Shown one piece after another: positions 6,611 to 7,450 of a stretch of 7,450 nt of DNA; the stretch's first letter is position 1, and each line of letters begins with the position of its first letter. The stretch is from Actinomycetota bacterium (GTDB taxonomy: Bacteria > Actinomycetota > Humimicrobiia > Humimicrobiales > Humimicrobiaceae): NCBI GenBank assembly GCA_028697935.1, contig JAQVEM010000066.1, positions 1 to 7,450 on the forward strand, read 5' to 3'. Both the position numbers and the translations under genes were made by a program. Below the pieces are notes generated by a model. The model searched no databases. It was not told the origin of the DNA and saw only the letters and a list, made by a program, of their open reading frames with translations.

Positions 6611-7408
6611 TTAGATACTATCAATTTTATCAATTGCAATATTTAACCTTTTTATACTTTCTGCTTTACCATTTTTTTCATTAATATCAATTACAGCTCC
6701 ATTAACTATATAATCATCTTCGGAAACCGTAAATTTCTGGGGCATCATAGTTAAAAACTTCTTTATAATGTTCTCCTTTTTAACCCCTATTACAGAATTC
6801 CTCGGACCAACCATACCGACATCAGTAATATATGCTGTTCCACCGGGCAGAATTCTTTCGTCTGCGGTCTGCACATGCGTATGTGTACCAACAACTGCGC
6901 TTACTCTTCCATCGAGATACCACCCCATTGCAACTTTCTCGGAAGTAACCTCAGCATGAAAATCCACAATTATTACCGGTGTTTCTTTTCTGACATTATT
7001 TAAAATTTTATCAATAGTTCTGAATGGACAATCAAAATAATCTATAAAAACCCTCCCACATATATTTATAACAGCAATTTTGTTATTCTTTTTATCAGAC
7101 ATAATATGATAACCACTCCCGGGTGTTGAGGGAGGATAATTAGCAGGTTTTAAAAGCCTTGGCTGGCGATCTATATAATCATATATTTCTCTTTTCTTAT
7201 AGATATGGTTCCCTGATGTAACAACATCCACACCCATATAAAGCAGTGTTTCACATATATCCGGAGTAATCCCTATTCCACCTGCTGCATTTTCTCCATT
7301 TGCAATAATAAAATCTATGTTATTTTCTTCTACTAACGATTGGAGTTTTTTCTTTAAAATTTCTCTCCCCGGTTTTCCAAAAACATCCCCTAAAAATAAT
7401 ACTTTCAA
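6611..7408 (-). CDS. ymdB: YmdB-family (TIGR00282-type) metallophosphoesterase
   Basis: This is a calcineurin-like metallophosphoesterase of 265 residues, nearly the length of B. subtilis YmdB (264). That protein hydrolyses 2',3'-cyclic nucleotides and 2',3'-cAMP-type signals in vitro and affects biofilm and motility choice. The dimetal ligands are visible: D8 in LGDVFG, E39 and N40 in NGENAAGGIG, N67 and H68 in SGNHIY, H151 in DFHAE, and H176 and H178 in GTHTHVQT. They align with the YmdB set at nearly the same numbers. There is no signal peptide, so it is cytosolic. The start is TTG at 7408-7406, with AAGGGG (7420-7415) 6 bases before it, and the resulting MKVLFLGDVFG is the expected N-terminus. 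In many Firmicutes this gene follows rny; here it precedes tilS by 113 bases. Family assignment is firm; the physiological substrate is inferred. Confidence 0.93.
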   Translation of the reverse strand: MKVLFLGDVFGKPGREILKKKLQSLVEENNIDFIIANGENAAGGIGITPDICETLLYMGVDVVTSGNHIYKKREIYDYIDRQPRLLKPANYPPSTPGSGYHIMSDKKNNKIAVINICGRVFIDYFDCPFRTIDKILNNVRKETPVIIVDFHAEVTSEKVAMGWYLDGRVSAVVGTHTHVQTADERILPGGTAYITDVGMVGPRNSVIGVKKENIIKKFLTMMPQKFTVSEDDYIVNGAVIDINEKNGKAESIKRLNIAIDKIDSI

Positions 7409-7450
7409 TTTTTGCCCCTTCCAGTCAGGCTATTTATAAATTGCTTACCT
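7405..7450 (-). CDS. Possible C-terminal end of an upstream gene
   Basis: One minus-strand frame is open from the window edge for 14 codons (reading GKQFINSLTGRGKN) and ends at TGA 7407-7405. That TGA overlaps the TTG start of the metallophosphoesterase gene in a TTGA arrangement typical of coupled operon genes. The other two frames stop within a few codons. The tail is too short to identify and a chance open frame is quite possible. Confidence 0.25.
   Translation of the reverse strand, partial: GKQFINSLTGRGKN
7415..7420 (-). promoter_or_regulatory. Ribosome binding site of the YmdB-family gene
   Basis: AAGGGG lies 6 bases before TTG at 7408-7406. It supports a TTG start, which no ATG or GTG in the vicinity can replace without losing the conserved MKVLFLGD N-terminus. 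Confidence 0.7.

Noticed and set aside
1..7450. Mobile element, CRISPR array, defence or biosynthetic system
   Set aside because: No transposase, integrase, regularly spaced repeats, toxin-antitoxin pair or unusual enzyme cluster is visible; all sizeable frames are explained by conserved housekeeping genes.

Overview
The window is A+T-rich bacterial chromosome holding core housekeeping genes, all on the minus strand, so transcription runs from high to low coordinates. The gene content and order (metallophosphoesterase, tilS, hpt, ftsH, folE, folP) and the long N-terminal extension on the dihydropteroate synthase suggest a low-G+C anaerobe of the Clostridia type or a deep-branching candidate lineage. 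No rRNA or other phylogenetic marker is present, so this placement is an inference. Three of the six genes (the YmdB-like gene, ftsH, folE) appear to start with TTG.

In transcription order: (1) 7405-7450 may hold the last codons of an upstream gene. (2) 6611-7408 is a YmdB-family (TIGR00282-type) metallophosphoesterase. (3) 4788-6497 is tilS, tRNA(Ile)-lysidine synthase, with an unusual charged repeat-like insert of about 70 residues. (4) 4152-4688 is hpt, hypoxanthine phosphoribosyltransferase. (5) 2044-4023 is ftsH, the membrane AAA+ zinc protease. (6) 1603-2043 is a 441-base gap with a promoter-like pair and a strong nested hairpin, probably a terminator or a structured folE leader. (7) 1036-1602 is folE, GTP cyclohydrolase I; a perfectly placed Shine-Dalgarno sequence supports a TTG start. 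(8) 740-1035 is an A+T-rich gap with one G+C-rich patch. (9) 1-739 is folP, dihydropteroate synthase, cut by the left edge of the window.

TilS makes lysidine at C34 of tRNA(Ile2), Hpt salvages purine bases with PRPP, and FtsH controls membrane protein quality. In Bacillus subtilis TilS and HprT have been reported to activate ftsH transcription together, and here too they directly precede ftsH. FolE takes GTP into the pterin branch of folate synthesis, and FolP joins the pterin to p-aminobenzoate. Purine salvage and GTP-consuming folate synthesis therefore sit side by side.

I see no mobile element, CRISPR array, tRNA, rRNA or defence system, and no clearly novel system. The points most worth a second look are the folE leader hairpin region, the TilS insert, the extended FolP, and a perfect 15-bp tandem duplication in the ftsH tail.
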